This document shows, piece by piece, positions 16,270 to 41,362 of a DNA stretch of 64,000 bases. Under the pieces are notes generated by a model that was given only the letters and a program-made list of their open reading frames with translations, did no database searches and was not told the origin of the DNA. A program made the position numbers and the translations under genes. The first letter of the stretch is position 1. Each line of letters starts with the position of its first letter. This DNA is from Silurus meridionalis (lineage: Eukaryota > Chordata > Actinopteri > Siluriformes > Siluridae): positions 13,247,963-13,311,962 of the forward strand of contig NC_060887.1 of NCBI RefSeq assembly GCF_014805685.1, in the 5' to 3' direction.

Positions 16270-17650
16270 GTATTAAAAACTTGAAAAGTATTAATTTAAA
16301 GTACAGATAAAAATGTGCAATTTTGTACAATTTTGTACAATTTTGTACAAAAAGTGAAACTCGTATATTGTATAGATTCATCACACACAGACTGATATAC
16401 TTCATGTTTATTTCTGTTAATTGTGATGATGATCAAAAAATTGGAATACTTCATAAGACCAATCAAAAAAAACATTTTTAGTGAATTGTTGACCTTCTGG
16501 AAAGTATCTTTATTTACTGTATTTGTACTCAATACTTGGTAGAGGCTCTTTTTGCTTTAATTACTGCCTCAATTCAGCATGGTATGGAGGTGATCAGTCT
16601 GTGGCACTGCTGAGGTGGTATGGAAGCCCAGGTTTCTTTGACAGTGGCCTTCAGCTCATCTGCATTTTTTGGTCTCTTGTTTCTCATTTTCGTCTTAACA
16701 ATACTCCATAGATTCTCTATGGTGTTCAGGTCTGTTGAGTTTGCTGGCCTGTCAAGCTTACCAACATCATGGTCATTTAACCAACTTTTGGTGCTTTTGG
16801 CAGTGTGGGCAGGTACCAAATCCTGCTGGAAAATGAAATCAGCATCTCCATAAAGCTGGTCAGCAAAGGGGAGAAATGAAGTGCTCTAAAACGTCCTGGT
16901 AGACAGCTGTGCTGACCTTGGACTTGATTAAACAGTGGATCAACACCAGCAGATGACACGACTCACCAAACCCCCACTGACTGTGCAAACTTTACACTGG
17001 ACCTCAAACAACTTGGATTCTGTGCCTCTTATCTCTTCTTCCAGACTCTTGGACCTTGATTTCCAAATGAAATGCAACATTTTCTTTCCTTTCATCTGAA
17101 AAGACGACTTTGGCCCACTGAGCAACAGTCCAGTCCTTTTTGTCCTTTGCTGCTGTCTCTGGTTGAGGAGTGGCTTGACACACAGAGTGCATCAGTTGTA
17201 ACCCATGAATACGTCTGTGCATTAATGGATCTTGAAACACTGACTCCAGCTGCAGTCCACTCTTTGTGAATCTCCTCCAAATTCCTGAATGGGCTTCATT
17301 CCACCTTTTTCTACAACATTTTTTCCTTCCATTTAACTTGCCATTAATGTGCTTGGATACAGCACTCGGTGAACAGCAGCTTCTTTAGCGATGACCTTTT
17401 GTGTCTTACCCTCCATGTGCAGGGTGTCAATCATCGTCTTCTGGACAACTGTCAAGTCAGCAGTCTTCCACCATGATTGTGGAGCCTGAACCAGACTTTT
17501 TCACACTGAATTTTGGGTTTTCATTAGCTGTAAGCCAAAATCATCACAACTAAAAGAAATAAACACTTGAAATATATTAGCCTGTGTGTGATAAATCTAT
17601 ACAATATAATCGTTTCCTTTTTTCCATTGAATGACTAAAATAAAGAAACT
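16270..17650 (-). mobile_element. Tc1/mariner-like element with decayed transposase
   Basis: The reverse strand encodes the C-terminal DDE region (16574-16819; includes DRPANSTDLNTIENLW and ATVKETWASIP). Upstream frames at 16940-17280 correspond to the middle of a Tc1-type transposase (VFSDERK and HRRIHG-like pieces). In the [12 protein letters not shown] motif S-P has become NST-D. Stops and frameshifts show it is dead. It lies between znf628 and nat14. Confidence 0.75.
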
Positions 17651-17669
17651 TTTTACTGATATTCTAATT

Positions 17670-17673
<4 letters not shown>

Positions 17674-17744
<71 letters not shown>

Positions 17745-17804
17745 TAATTTTCAATTATCGATCCGATCGTTTTTTTTTTTAAATAAATTAAATAATAATT
17801 TTAT

Positions 17805-17877
<73 letters not shown>
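17674..17877. repeat. (AT)n, poly-T and (GATA)n microsatellite cluster
   Basis: (AT)n spans about 17674-17727, followed by a T run and AT-rich spacer, then (AGAT)n at 17806-17877. The cluster lies about 100 bp upstream of the inferred nat14 first exon. Confidence 0.9.
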
Positions 17878-17989
17878 ATTATTATTCGATTTATTTTAAA
17901 AAATCGTGAGAATGTGAGAATCGATTCAAGCCCAGTATCGCCGGTGTAGATACTCTCGGATCGGTCCGCCCCTGGAGTTTACGCTGCGT

Positions 17990-18112
17990 TTGGAATTCAC
18001 GAAAGCAGAAGCGCTGGAGACGCGCTTGGCGTGGAGCAGTAACGCTGAGGACGCAGTGAGAGCTCGTGAGCGCTATGCAGCCTTAAAAATGATTTGAACC
18101 TTTGTGTATGAG
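17990..18112 (+). promoter_or_regulatory. nat14 5' region and non-coding exon 1
   Basis: GC-rich sequence ends at a strong donor (AG|GTAAGT at 18112/18113). The acceptor TTTCAG ends at 18497, so exon 2 begins at 18498, 65 bp before the ATG. The transcription start is inferred. Confidence 0.45.
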
Positions 18113-18562
18113 GTAAGTAGGTGAGATGTTGGTCCGCTACACAACACCGTGTCGGTTTGAACAACAACAGAAGCATCAAATCCGCCGAGAGTCGCTTGTC
18201 ACTCAGTAATTGTTTTACGGGCCACGCTGTAAACCCTAACAATACTCCTACACGCTTCATACAGCACAACAGGTTCCGCAAGCTGTAATCATCACTATTT
18301 TGTGCATGCAACATGTATTTCCGTTATCTGTGTGCTTTCAGAGGTATTAAAGCCTTGCCCTGTCGCCATTCCCCCCCTCTCTTCTATTTTTAGTAACACA
18401 CGCTAATCCCGCTGTCCAAGCTTGAACGAGACGTTACTCGTATCTGAAAGACCTAATAAAGAAATAGATGTAATTTGTAAACCTTGTATGCTTTCAGCTA
18501 TCATTCATATGATTCTGTCTGTTCCTGGACCTACGTTTGAATCGCGATAAAGCCTGAACAAG

Positions 18563-19555
18563 ATGGCGCACTTGAACCTGGGAAATGTAGTGCTCCGGCT
18601 GATGACAGAGGACGACATTGAGGCTGTGAAAGCTCTCATCAAGGTAGGGTGTATTTATTTATTTTCCAGATCATGATGTATTTCAGCTCCATTTGTTGTC
18701 TTGTGAATAATGTATGGCACTTCCTTGACTAAATTGAATTGATGCCCTTTTTGTCCTCCGTCTGTGCAGCAAGGATGTGAAGGGATGGAGAACCGGCTCA
18801 TCCTGCACCTCCTTACCAGACCCCTGGCGGTCCTCCTGCTCGCCACGGTCTCCTCCGTGCTCCGCTTTGTAATGCATTCTTTCCTGTTAGCCTTGTTTAT
18901 ACCTGTTTTGCTTCTCATCGTGTACCTCAAGCTGACCATCCCACGGTCCACTGGTATCCTGGGCTCCAGCAAACCCTACTGGGACTACCTGGGTAGCAGC
19001 TACCATGCTAGGTCCCAACCTGACCTACCAAACCCACATGCTGCAAAAGCGAAACTTGTTAACGACCAGGACAAAGCGAAACGTCGCAAGAAAGCCAAAG
19101 AGAAGTACAAGAGTAAAGAGGAAGAGAAAGAGAAAGCTGAAGACAGGGAGATGGTGGATGAAGATGACCTGAAGGAACGGGCGCGCGTCGCAGGAGAAGT
19201 GTGGATCGCCGAGTGTGACGGCGAGGTGCTCGGTTGTGTTGCTCGAGATGTTTGGAGCCGGCGTTGCGTGTATCGCATTTGCAGGCTGGTAGTGCAGAGC
19301 TGGTACCGTAGAGAAGGCCTTGGAAGGCTGCTAGTCCAGCGCCTGGAGTCTAGAGCCAAGCAGTCTGGAGTGCGCAGAGTCTACGCTCATGTGCCCTTCC
19401 CCTCCAAAGTAGGAGAGGCCTTCTTCAGAAAACTGGGTTATCGGCTCCAGGGAGAGACTTCTGGGGTGGAAGGTGAAGAGGACGAGGATAACGAGGAGCC
19501 AGAGAAAGGATGGTTGGGCTTTCCAGTGACAAAAGTGTTTGTTAAAGACTTATAG
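18563..19555 (+). CDS. nat14: N-acetyltransferase 14 (GNAT family, membrane-anchored)
   Basis: Coding exons are 18563-18643 and 18770-19555, giving 288 residues, with the ATG in AAGATGGCG context. The N-terminus (VVLRLMTEDDIEAVKALI) is the first GNAT strand/helix. A long hydrophobic stretch at ~39-80 (two adjacent membrane segments, including LLALFIPVLLLIVYLKLTI) follows. Next comes a highly charged Lys/Glu linker (~125-165). The catalytic GNAT core then has WIAECDGEVLGCVA (~175-188), the acetyl-CoA loop RREGLG (~206) with VVQSWYRREGLGRLLVQRLE, and FFRKLGY (~250). This layout of membrane insertion plus C-terminal GNAT core matches NAT14 and the related NAT8 group. The acceptor substrate is unknown to me. 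Synteny with IL11/ZNF628 supports the orthology. Confidence 0.88.
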
Positions 19556-19732
19556 GTGGGAATGATATTTTTTGGGGGGGAATTTGCTTAAAATCATCAA
19601 ACAGTGAGATGATTCGTGACATTTCTAATGTGTCATTTCCCCGATTTCTGTATACCATGAGTGAAAAGTTTTTTCGTTTTATTTATTCTATTTATTTATT
19701 GTGGTGGTGTTTTTTTTTCCCCCGTTCTGTTA

Positions 19733-19738
19733 AATAAA
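19733..19738 (+). terminator. AATAAA polyadenylation signal, nat14
   Basis: The first canonical hexamer lies about 180 bp after the nat14 stop. A second lies near 19840. Confidence 0.55.
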
Positions 19739-19899
19739 TTTAACATTTTCTGATGTCATTTCAAAGTTCAGTCCATTTTGATACATGTTGCTAAACTGCA
19801 ACAGAATAGAACTGTTTTTTTTTTGCCTGAAAAAATATAAATAAATTTTCTCAAAGACTGATTTTACTCATGGGTTGTGTCCAATTAATGTAGAATTAC

Positions 19900-22360
19900 T
19901 ACTCACAAAACGGTTTTGCTCTGAATGCACAGGTTCAAAATGAGCTGTGAAATATGAAAATGACTCGGAAGCAGGCGTTTCTTTTCTTTTCCTCCCTCGC
20001 CAGGTAGAGAAACGCAGCCCGTGGTTCTGCTGAGGCGAATCGAGCGACTATACATGTCAACACGGCTAAACGAAAGAACGACATACAAAAGCATGCTGTT
20101 TGTTTGACAATGCATGTTGCAGGCTTTGTGCTTGCCTATTAAACAGCATTAAGTGAGCATGTATGCATTTGAAGTTGAGCATGCGGTTATGTCTTTTACC
20201 TTAACCGCACACATTGAAAAATTTGTCTCACCTACTACCTCATTCACCACCGGATGTTTGTACAGTTATGCGCATGTGGTGAGAAAATGCACCTGGTGCA
20301 ACACTAAACTTCTGTCTTAAGATTTGCACATTCATCCATCAGTCTGATTTTCAGAGGCATGTCAAATTTAGTTTCCTGCTCAATGATACTTTGATCATGA
20401 TACTCATCAAAATCATGTCTGCTTGATTAGTATAGGAATGAGTAATGGGTATTTCAAATGGAAAAAAAAGTTGCAAAATGTATGTAAAATAACGTTGCAG
20501 ATGAATTCACTAGGACCGTATTGCACAATTCTGGACTTTGCTATGAACGTCAAAGAACTTCGATTGAACCAGACACGGCTTCAGGTATTTTGCGAAACAC
20601 AGATCACACACATGATCTGAGTAACAAGAGTTTCTTACTCATTTCAAGGTCGGATTATTTTCTAAATGGGTCACAGCAGGCAGCGTTGTAATTAACACCT
20701 TCACAGTTACTGTTACGGTTATTAACATGCTCACAGTTACGGTTACTACTGCACAATCATCTTTCACGTGAATTGGCGCCGTGCCTTGTTTGTTGTGGGC
20801 TTTGTTGTTCTGCCACGCCGGAGCCCACATTAGTGAACACCTGCAAGTATTGTCCCCTAACCAAAGTGTACCTATTATTGTCTTCAGGAAACAGATGCAA
20901 GTTCACAGCTCTGGAAAAGTATGTTTGGAGCTGTGGTTGAGTTTGTCTGCACGATAGGCCCTTGGGTGTGTGCGTGTGTGTGTGTTTGTGTGTTTGTGTG
21001 TACGAGCGTGTGTGTTTGTGTGGGCGGGTGGGTTTCGGAAAGAATGACTCTGCATTTCCTGCCCTAATTCGTTCATACGTGCTATGCCAATTGATGCATT
21101 GAAGCGGCTGTTGTCCATGATTGTGTGTGCGTGTGTGTGTAAATATATATTTGTAGGTGTGAACATAAAAGGAAGTAATGCAATTGTATATTACTGCCAA
21201 TTACACATTTTTAAATACTTTTTCTTGTGCCAAAATATAGACTGGGTTGTTTTGACCATTATTAATGATTTGATTATTATTAGTAGTAGTAATAGTAGTA
21301 TAATTGTAAAAGAGAAGGGTGTTGCAAAACGTTCACTTCAGTTTCCTCTTTTCCTCTCTTCACAGCGCTCTTTTATTCTAATGCATTCACCAACCAGCTA
21401 TACAGCTGGACCTCTGCAAGATTTGTGGTCAAAGGCTGAATTGTAGAAGCAGACAGATGTAAAAAATCAGACGCTTTTGTCTTCTCATTCACTCTCCTCC
21501 TCACACACACACACACACACACAAAGAGATCAGAGGGAGCTCTCTGGGAAACGGTGATTTCCCTGGCCACAGAGTGCAGGAAAGGGCTGAGTTAGAGTGA
21601 GACTCAGACTCGTGATGCCAACTGTACTGAAACTAGGAAAGGGTTTTAAAAACAATTGCACGCGGTCAGGATACATAATAGCAGTGATATGTGTGCTTAT
21701 GCATTCCATCAAGCACTTGTGACGTTATGCGGTCGAGCTGAGTTTTCGAGGCGCTCCTCTGTGCTAAAGGGGTTTCAAGTGAGGGAGTGAATTCGTGTTT
21801 TCAAGGAAGATCTTTGGAAAGTATTCTAGCTTTTTACTAAACTTGCTTCATATGGTGTCTCGGGGAAAAATAAATAAAGGGGAAAGACCTAGATTAAAAA
21901 AAAAAAAGAGAAGGGAAAAAGAAGAATCCAGAATGCTGAAGAGAGGGTATAATGGGAATGATTAAAGGCCATGTGGGAAAAGTGAAGTGGAGGCTTCCTT
22001 GGTTGGGTGCAAGAGTTCTGGAAATTTCCAGCTTGCCATGGTTACGCCACAGGCTGCGTATTGTGACGCACATCTGAGAGCAAAAAAAGGTTACAAGTCA
22101 CGTCAAACAATTAAGAGTCTAACATGTGGGTCAAGGAAAGTGAAGAAAATCCCAATCTATGCAACTTCATTTTTAAAATAAATGAAATAAATCATTGGAA
22201 AATTAAAATAGAAATTTCCGGTCTTTGCAATTGTTCGGTGCATTTATTGTGGGAGGGGTGGAAGGGTAATACATTTATTCTAAAACATATATTTTTTTTT
22301 GATGCCCTGCCAATATCACTTTACAGTTGGTGGAAATGAATAAATAAGTGAATTAATAGA
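19900..22360. other. Intergenic, no gene recognised
   Basis: This spacer lies between nat14 and the transposon cluster. It has GT/TG-rich microsatellite sequence around 20960-21030 and 21120-21145 and a (CA)n around 21503-21523. Short open frames show no recognisable motif. I see no RNA gene. Confidence 0.4.
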
Positions 22361-22383
22361 CAGACAGATAGATAGAGATACTG

Positions 22384-22463
<80 letters not shown>
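22361..22463. repeat. (GATA)n microsatellite
   Basis: About 20 AGAT units lie in the nat14-aicda interval, preceded by a short (GACA) variant. Confidence 0.9.
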
Positions 22464-22559
22464 AAAATGATACATATAAGTTTTCACCCTGTGAAATTAC
22501 CAAGTAAAAAACAACTAAAAATACTTTAAGGGGAAAAGGAAAATAAAATACTTGCATTG

Positions 22560-23070
22560 ACCTAATTGTTGTGCGTCACCATTTGATTTTATTACAGTCT
22601 ATCATCGTAGCATATCGTGACTCAGCAATATTTTCCCAATCTTTTCTGTAAAAACATTCTAGATCTGTAAAAACCTAAGAGCATCTCCTGTGCATAGCCC
22701 ATTCAGGTCACCCCACAGATTTAGAGTTGGATTAATGTCTGATCTCTGGATTCAAATGCTTTAATTTTCTTTCAGTTAAGCACGTTTTTTTTTTTTTGAT
22801 AATTTGGATGTATGTTGTGGTGGTCCCTTGTGGTTGTCTTCACCTTATTAACAGGAGCCTTAAGGTTCTGCACTAAAATCATTTGTGTTTGTAGGTATTC
22901 ACGATGCCCTCCATGTTAATAAAGCCTGGGAATTATGGAATTATTAGCCCTTGGAATTATGAAATTATTATACCTTTCCGAAGTAGTCTGATCAGACCGT
23001 AACATTTAGTCTTATTGAGTGGAGTGATTTAATTGACCTCAGATGTTTTTTATGGTAAAAGGGTTTTCAT
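22560..23070. mobile_element. Tc1/mariner-like remnant (left flank of nested cluster)
   Basis: Non-coding decayed sequence contains a phrase (TTATGGAATTATTA..CCTTTC.GAA.TAGT) that recurs near 27205 on the other side of the nested insertion. It is either an interrupted outer element or two copies of one family. Confidence 0.45.
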
Positions 23071-23073
23071 CTT

Positions 23074-23551
23074 CAACCCCAATTCCAAAAAACTTGGGAC
23101 GTTTGACAAATGTAAATAAAAAGGAATGCAATTATTGGCAAATCTCATACATTCATATTGTATTCACAATTCAACAAACAAACAAAATAAAACATATCGA
23201 ATGGTTAAACTGACAGTGTATACGATTTTAAGAGAAAAAAATGAGGCCATTCTAAATTTGATGGCTGCAACAGGTCTCAAAAAAGTTGGTCCAGGGCCAT
23301 GTGTACCATTGTGAAGCATCATGTCTGCTTTCCGTTTATATCTGAGGAACTGAAGTATTGGAAGAGGAATGTTGTCCCATATGTCTCTGATACAGGATTC
23401 TAGCTGCTCCACAGATTTGGGTGTCCTTTGTTGTTGTTTTTCCTTTCATTATGCGCCAAATATTTTCAAATGGTGCACCAGCACTCGTCTACTCTTTTTA
23501 AGTCATGCTATTGTAAGTATGATGCAGTATACAGTTATCATTGTCTTGCTC

Positions 23552-23632
<81 letters not shown>

Positions 23633-26600
23633 CATACACATATATGTGAAATATTAGTTCAGATGTATGTAAGGCATAATATGTGTAGAGAGAATGAGGG
23701 GTATATACATTTACAATATGCAATATGTACATTGTATGTATAATTGTACAGAAGATATATACAGTGTTTATACAGTGACCTAACAGTGTAGTGTAGAGTT
23801 CAGCAGGGTGATAGTGGATGGAAAAAAAGCTGTCCTTGAACCTGCTGTTTCTGGTGCATATGTTCCTGTATCTTCTTCTTGATGGAAGGAGGTTAGACAG
23901 TTTGTGACTGGGATTTGAAGAGTCCTTGATAATGTTGTGAGCTTTGCACAGATATCTGCTGTGGTTAAGGTGTTTAATGGCAGGTAGTTGGGTTTTAGTG
24001 AAGCATCGGGCGGTTTTTACCTCCCTTTGCAGGGCTTTACATTCACATACAGTGGAGCCTCCATACCATACAGTGATGGAGTTGGTCAGGATGCTTTCAA
24101 TGATCCAGCTGTAAAAACTTGTTAGAATCCCCGGGGACAGATGAGCTTTCTTAAGACTCCTCAAGAAGTACAGGCACTGTTGTGCTTTCCTAACCAGAGC
24201 TAAAGTGATGAAGAGATGTGAACTCTGAAGAACTTAAGAGAGCTAGAGACCTTCTCTAACTCAGTTCCATTGATGTAGCCTGGGGAGTGTCTTCTGTTGG
24301 ATTTCCAAAAATCCACAATGAGCTTTTTAGCCTTTATGGCATCGAAGGTCAGGTTGTTGGTGGCACACCAAGTTGTCAGGCTTCAGATCAATTCCCTGTA
24401 GGCCGATTCTTCGTCATTGCTGATCTGCAGATGACACCATGTTGGTGTCATCTGCATATTTGATGAAGATGTTGGAGTTATGCAGCGGAGCACAGTCTTG
24501 GGTGAACAGGGATTAGAGTAGTGGGCTCAGAACACAGCCCTGTGGGATGCCGATGTTCAGAATAAGGGTTATGGATACCTGTTTGACAAACATAACAGAC
24601 TGAGGACTATTGTTGAGAAAGTTTAGGATCCATCTGCGTGTGGAGGTGCAGATACCCAGGTCACTGAGCTTAGTGATCAGTACAGTGTGAAAGACTGTAT
24701 TAAATGCATAAATAAATTAAATGAACGGCATTTTGATGTAGGTGTTGTTTTTATCCAGGTGGGTGAGGGCTGATTGAAGAGCCGTGGAAACTGCATCCAC
24801 TGTCGACCTGTTTGAGTGATAGGCAAACTGGTGTGGGTCCAGTGTAGGTGGTAGGCCCACAGTAAGGTGATTTAGAGCCAGTTTCTCAAAGCGCTTCATA
24901 AAAGTAGGGTTGAGTGTAACCTGGTGAAAATCATTCGGCCATTCTGCAGCTGAATGCTTAGGCACTGGTATGATGGTTGTAGTTTTAAAGCATGTGGGAA
25001 TTGTGGCTTGAGTCAGTGGCAGATTACAAATTTCAGTGAAGACCTCTGCCAGTTGTCCAGTGCATGCTCTGAGCACATGTATGCTGTCCGGACCAGCTAC
25101 CTTGCATGCGTCCACTTTGCTAAATGCTAAATTGACATCTATTGTGGAGTGACATAATGGACTGTGAGAAGTAGAAGAGTCAGCAATTAAGGTGCAATGT
25201 CCTATGCCTTAACACAAACGAGCAAAAAAAAGTGATTGGACCGCTGATTGGATTGTATGTGATAGAGATCGTGGTGTCGGTTTGTAGTCTGTGATGGTCT
25301 GGATGCCTTTCCACATGCGTCTGGTGTCTGGGAGTTGTGGAAGTGCTCTTCTATGTGTAGTTTGTATGTGTGTTTGGCTCTCCTAATACCCCTTTTTAGT
25401 TTGGCCCTGGCTCTGTTGTGTCCTCTGCATTGTCATATTCAAAAGGAGCATCTCTTGGGACCTCGGAGTTCATCCACGGTTTCTGATTAGGAAAGCATTT
25501 CACGTGTTGGCCTGTAGTGACATTGTCAATGATATGAAAATATGATATGATATGATATGATCTAAAAAAGATGAAGTGTAGATGTCAATGTCTGTGTGAG
25601 AGTCCAGTGTGGCCTGTGAGGCAAACATGTTTTGGTCAGTATCCTGAAACTGTTGCTGTAAAGAAGAAATGGCTCCCTCTGGCCATACCTTTACTGTCCT
25701 CACAGCTGGTTTTAACCATTTGCTCAGTGGTGTGTATTTGAGTAGCATGAACAAACGGAGGTGATCCAGGTATGGCTGTGTATGCCTCAGGTAGGTTTTT
25801 ATAAACCTGATCCAGTGTGTTGTCGCCTCTGGTAGCACAGGAGACATTATTCTAAAATTATGATAGTAAAACTCTTAGGTTGGAGTGGTTGAAGTCTCTG
25901 GCAATGATGAAAGCTCCTTTGGGATGTGCAGACTCTTGTTTGCTGATAGCTGAAGCAGTTCTTCCATAGCTAGCTTAGCGTTAGCACCCGGAGGAATGTA
26001 CACTGCAGTCACAACAATGGCTGAGAATTCTCTCGGTAAATACAAGGGCCTGCAATTGAACATCAAATACTCTAGATGAGCAGAGCAATGACTTTCAGTA
26101 ACAGTAGAGTCTGTGCACCATGATTAGTTAACATAAATGCACAAACTACCACCTTTCACTTACCAGAGTACATTGAAGTTCTGTCCGACCCTCAAGCTCA
26201 ATGGCGCTGCTGGAAATGTTGTCGTTGAACCATGTTTCTGTAAAATCATGAAATTAAATTACTTAATCCACATGTGTGATGTTTATTAGTGTTGTATGAG
26301 ATATGTGCAAGGCAATTCTGAGTGAATAAATTTGCAGTTAGTGGATAAATTACTACCAAATTGCAGAATTTGCACGCACCGCCATCTTGGTCTAACTGCA
26401 AAGCCTTCCCCTGAAAAAGACATTTTCTGGATGGAATCATTTGTTGCTCTAAAGCATGTTAATACAGTCCAGCATTAATGGAGCCTTTCCAAATGTGCAA
26501 CCTGCCATTTCCACAGGCACTAATGCACTCCCATACCATCAGAGATGCTAAAAACAAGCCAGATAGTCCCTCTCCAATTTACTCCAGATGATGTAGTGTC

Positions 26601-27190
26601 CATTGTTTCCAAAAAGAAATTACAATTTTTATTCGTCTGACCACAGAACAGTTTTCCACTTTGCCTCAGTACATTTTAAATGAGCTTTGGTCCAGAGAGG
26701 ATGGTGGTGTTACTGGATCATGTTCATGTATGCCTTCTTCTTTGCATGATGTACATTTAACCTGCATTTGTGAATGACATGACAACAGCGATTTCTGGAG
26801 GTGTTAATGAGCCCATGCAGTAATTTCCATTACAGAATCATGACGGTTTAAATGCAGTGCCACGTGAGGGCTGAAGATCACAGGCATCCAATATTGATCT
26901 TGTCTCTTGTGCACAGAGCTTTTTCCAGATTCTTTGGAACTTTTGATGATATTATATAAAGTAAATTATAGAATATTTAACTGTTTTACAACTCTATATT
27001 GAGTAATATTATTCAGAAATTGTTCCAAAATGTGTTGATTCAACACTTTTTTAATAACACTTACCTTTTTGAGGCTTTTTTTCCGTCCCTGCTTTTTTGA
27101 GACATTCAAAATGCCCTTTTTTTAAATTTGTACATTTAATCAGTTTAAACATTTGATATGTTGTATTGTGAATAAAATATGGGTTTTTTA
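23074..27190 (-). mobile_element. Tc1/mariner-like element split by a LINE insertion
   Basis: The left part (23074-23490) begins CAACCCCAATTCCAAAAAAC and ends at a point matching the element's interior. The sequence resumes at about 26390 (CTTCCCCTGAAAAAGAC...) and runs to about 27190, ending in the family's GTGAATAAAATAT tail. Related copies in this window are at 43066-44295 and 51540-52265. The transposase on the reverse strand is riddled with stops. The intervening 2.8 kb is a separate LINE. Confidence 0.65.
23553..26075 (-). mobile_element. Non-LTR retrotransposon (L2/CR1/Rex-like), degenerate
   Basis: On the minus strand, in 5'-3' order, are an endonuclease piece (26066-25875: RPLYLPREFSAIVVTAVYIPPGAN), decayed frames, a reverse transcriptase piece (25115-24717: KVAGPDSIHVLRACTGQLAEVF and LDPHQFAYHSNRSTVDAV), and the ORF2 end (24164-23800: ILTNSITVWYGGST, LPAIKHLN, IIKDSSNPSHKLSNLLPS.RRYR.I). 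The 3' end abuts a (TATC)n run (23631-23553 on this strand), as expected for LINEs with microsatellite tails. Multiple frameshifts and stops show it is inactive. The catalytic FADD box lies in a region with no intact frame. Confidence 0.8.
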
Positions 27191-27199
27191 GTAATTGGA

Positions 27200-28060
27200 A
27201 GTTATGGAATTAATATACGTTTCTGAAATAGTACCTAACATTAAAACATTTTTTGCGCCATTGTGGGGTGATTCACGTTTTACGTTTTTGTCTTGTACTT
27301 TGAAACATTTAGGATGGACATCCATTTTCCCTGTTTGCTGATGATGGCCTTTACATTGTTCCATGGTACCTGGAATATTTTGGAAATTGTTTTATATGCC
27401 GTGTAAGCTCTTTGTGGACCACAACCTCACAAAGCAAAAAGATGAAAATCCTACAATAACCGCTGATCTTTTAATCTTTTAATTAGAATAATATCAAATG
27501 GTGACAGGTGTATAATTACTTTTGAACATGGAATTGAATGTGATTGGTTCATTCCGAATACAGCCACACCCACAATTGTAAAGAATTCGCACACTCGGGC
27601 AACCAGAAATTAATTTATTCATTCGTCCCTAAAATGTTTGATTGTTTTTCAATTAATTAATACGTTTATGAGTAATTTAACACTGATGTTGGAAAAAGTT
27701 TACTCAACTGATAATATTGGTTAATTTTTTTTAATTACAAAAAACCTTCCACTTTGGGGGCGGTGTGTAGATTTTTATATTCCTTCTCTAGTTATTGCCC
27801 AATGTTTGTTGTTTTATGAGGTTAGAACTGCTTTCTATGTCGCTTTAAATAGCACCTGCTATTAATATGATTCTCTGACATTGTCAGTTAGAATAAACTT
27901 CAGCCCTCCCAACTGTGTTTAAAAACTGTTATCACCCAATCAGGGACCCCCTTTCAACCAACTGTATCAATATGTCACACGTTTTCTATACCTCCTTCTT
28001 CCTCCTCTTCAGTTTCAAAACTCTCACTCATTTTTGCATGACTCAACCACTGAGCTGGTT
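27200..28060. other. Transposon remnant and aicda upstream region
   Basis: Decayed Tc1-like sequence runs to about 27590. AT-rich sequence without recognisable genes continues up to the aicda start. A pyrimidine-rich stretch (TCTATACCTCCTTCTTCCTCCTCTTC) at about 27987-28012 precedes the aicda ATG and is a candidate core promoter or initiator, but nothing shows this directly. Confidence 0.35.
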
Positions 28061-28072
28061 TCATCTTTCGGA

Positions 28073-30513
<2,441 letters not shown>

Positions 30514-30683
30514 ATGACCAAGAGTTTACTTGACAATGAATTATGGTGCTAATGTTATGAGAAAAGAAATTCCTGAGACTTGAATCACTGAAACATTAAT
30601 TTTTTATTTTTTTTTTACTTCTTAATAGCATTACTGGTATTGATACAGGGGTTCAAAGGTGCTTTCCCCCCCCAACTACTACA

Positions 30684-30689
30684 AATAAA
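30684..30689 (+). terminator. AATAAA polyadenylation signal, aicda
   Basis: The hexamer lies 170 bp after the aicda stop and about 260 bp before the necap1 ATG. A GT-rich downstream element (GTGTGCGTGTGTG) follows, as in standard vertebrate poly(A) sites. Confidence 0.75.
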
Positions 30690-30948
30690 CCGTTTTCATA
30701 TGACTCGTGTGCGTGTGTGTGCGGTGTTTTTATTTATTTACTTATTTATTTTTCAGTCGTAAAGTATTTTGACAAAGAGCTCCTTCGCAACACAAACCCG
30801 AGTGCTCTTCGTGGAGAAGAAGTCAGTAAGTAGTGCGCGGATATTCGGTGTATTACGACGGGAACGGAACCGTTAAGCGCCCCCACCGCCACCACCGACC
30901 GAGAGCGCAGGCTGCAGCACACACCAGCGGCTGAATGAACAATCCAAG

Positions 30949-40724
<9,776 letters not shown>

Positions 40725-41362
40725 GAATGTGATTCCGCTGCTCACTTCATTGTCTCCCTCTTCCTACTTGTCACACATGGAAGCTATCACTCTAGATTAC
40801 CTGTATCCCTTTATCTCTCCCTCTCTCTTCTACACACCCACACACTCGTCCTCTGTCCTTTTTTTGCTCCGTTTTGTTATTAATCATGACGTCCACATAA
40901 ATATTTGGTCAAAAGCTTATGTATTTTATTTATTTATGTATTCTGGATTTATAGTCATGAGAGCCTCAAGAAGGAGAAGAATATATTTATGTGTATATTT
41001 GGAAAAATTGTTTACCTTTACCAGGAACAAATGTTGAACTTGTGGGACAACTTTGAGTTGCTCTAGAAGGTGTAAAGCGCAAATGAAAGGGTTGTGTCGC
41101 CCTCTGGTGGTGAAAATGCAAAAAAATAAATATAGCAGCATCAACAACAACAAATATAGTAATGTCAACTGATTATGGTACAGCACTGCTTTTTTTTGTT
41201 TTCCAGCAATCAGATCAGTGCTCCTTTTTCCTGACGATATGCAATTGTTAACAAATCAGGCATTCGTTCATTTATGTGAAAGCACTGAAAGATTTCAGGT
41301 GTCAATACTGCACCTGACACCTTTTGCTTTCTGTGAACTGTACTAAGATGTGGAATGGCTCG

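Noticed and set aside
22321..22557. Ile/Tyr/Ser/Leu-repeat frames over GATA arrays (also 52177, 49578, 32161)
   Set aside because: They are six-frame artefacts of tetranucleotide repeats.
25540..25565. ATATGATATG repeats as a satellite
   Set aside because: Only a few units, inside a decaying LINE.
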